Assembly (NCBI RefSeq): GCF_020379485.1
Contig: NC_063439.1
Span: 23,188,098-23,252,097 of the forward strand
DNA from: Brassica napus
Lineage: Eukaryota > Streptophyta > Magnoliopsida > Brassicales > Brassicaceae
DNA: 64,000 bases
Reading direction: 5' to 3'
Shown: positions 63,911-64,000 of the stretch, one piece after another
Position numbering within the stretch: the stretch's first letter is position 1
Layout of the letters: every line of letters begins with the position of its first letter
Notes under the pieces: model-generated
Seen by the model: the letters and a program-made list of their open reading frames with translations, nothing else
Told to the model about the DNA's origin: nothing
Databases searched by the model: none
Program-made: the position numbers and the translations under genes

Positions 63911-64000
63911 TAACTTCTTGTTGTTTCTGTCTCTTGTCTCTTACTTCTCTTTGTAACTGAAAAGCTTTTCCCAATACTTTCTTCTTACCTATAAGTTTTC

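Overview
The window is a piece of a Brassicaceae nuclear chromosome, most likely Brassica or a close relative. Support: intron-rich plant genes close to Arabidopsis proteins, AT-rich spacers, and plant transposon families (Ty1/copia, hAT, PIF/Harbinger, Mutator-like, Helitron, tRNA-derived SINEs). Arabidopsis locus names are recalled from memory, not from a search.

Layout. 1-5.9 kb: no recognisable gene, only a hairpin repeat, a Stowaway-like MITE, a short tandem repeat and a SINE. 6.07-10.68 kb: a complete Ty1/copia retrotransposon with 226-bp LTRs that read as identical, a 5-bp target duplication and an open 1370-aa polyprotein. 10.8-27.5 kb: five genes in the order of the start of Arabidopsis chromosome 3: an Alba protein (At3g04620-like), WDL1 (At3g04630), WRKY39 (At3g04670), ANXUR1 (At3g04690) and a DUF1685 protein (At3g04700). 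ANXUR1 carries a SINE and a hAT-type MITE inside its coding sequence. 29.0-46.1 kb: order switches to an Arabidopsis chromosome 5 segment: a deleted SYF1/XAB2 pseudogene (At5g28740), a thylakoid TatA/Tha4 subunit (At5g28750), bZIP63 (At5g28770), an unidentified broken fragment, GDP-mannose 3,5-epimerase (At5g28840) and a PP2A B'' subunit (At5g28850). 48.0-50.3 kb: an intact ankyrin/GPCR-chaperone-like gene. 50.3-60.4 kb: about 10 kb of mobile-element debris. 60.4-62.1 kb: a second, broken copy of the 3' half of the ankyrin gene, followed by a fucosyltransferase gene (At5g28910-like) on the minus strand.

Nothing behaves as an operon; these are independent housekeeping and regulatory plant genes. 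The interest lies in mobile-element interaction with genes. Both insertions in ANXUR1 fell on sites containing CAG|GT, so each element plus one target-site copy has GT...AG ends and would restore the exact reading frame if spliced. The ankyrin 3' half (about 1.04 kb) flanks a 10-kb block like a giant target duplication, and the second copy gives 'empty site' proof for a Helitron and another insertion. The switch from chromosome-3-like to chromosome-5-like order near 28 kb marks a rearrangement breakpoint next to the truncated SYF1 copy.
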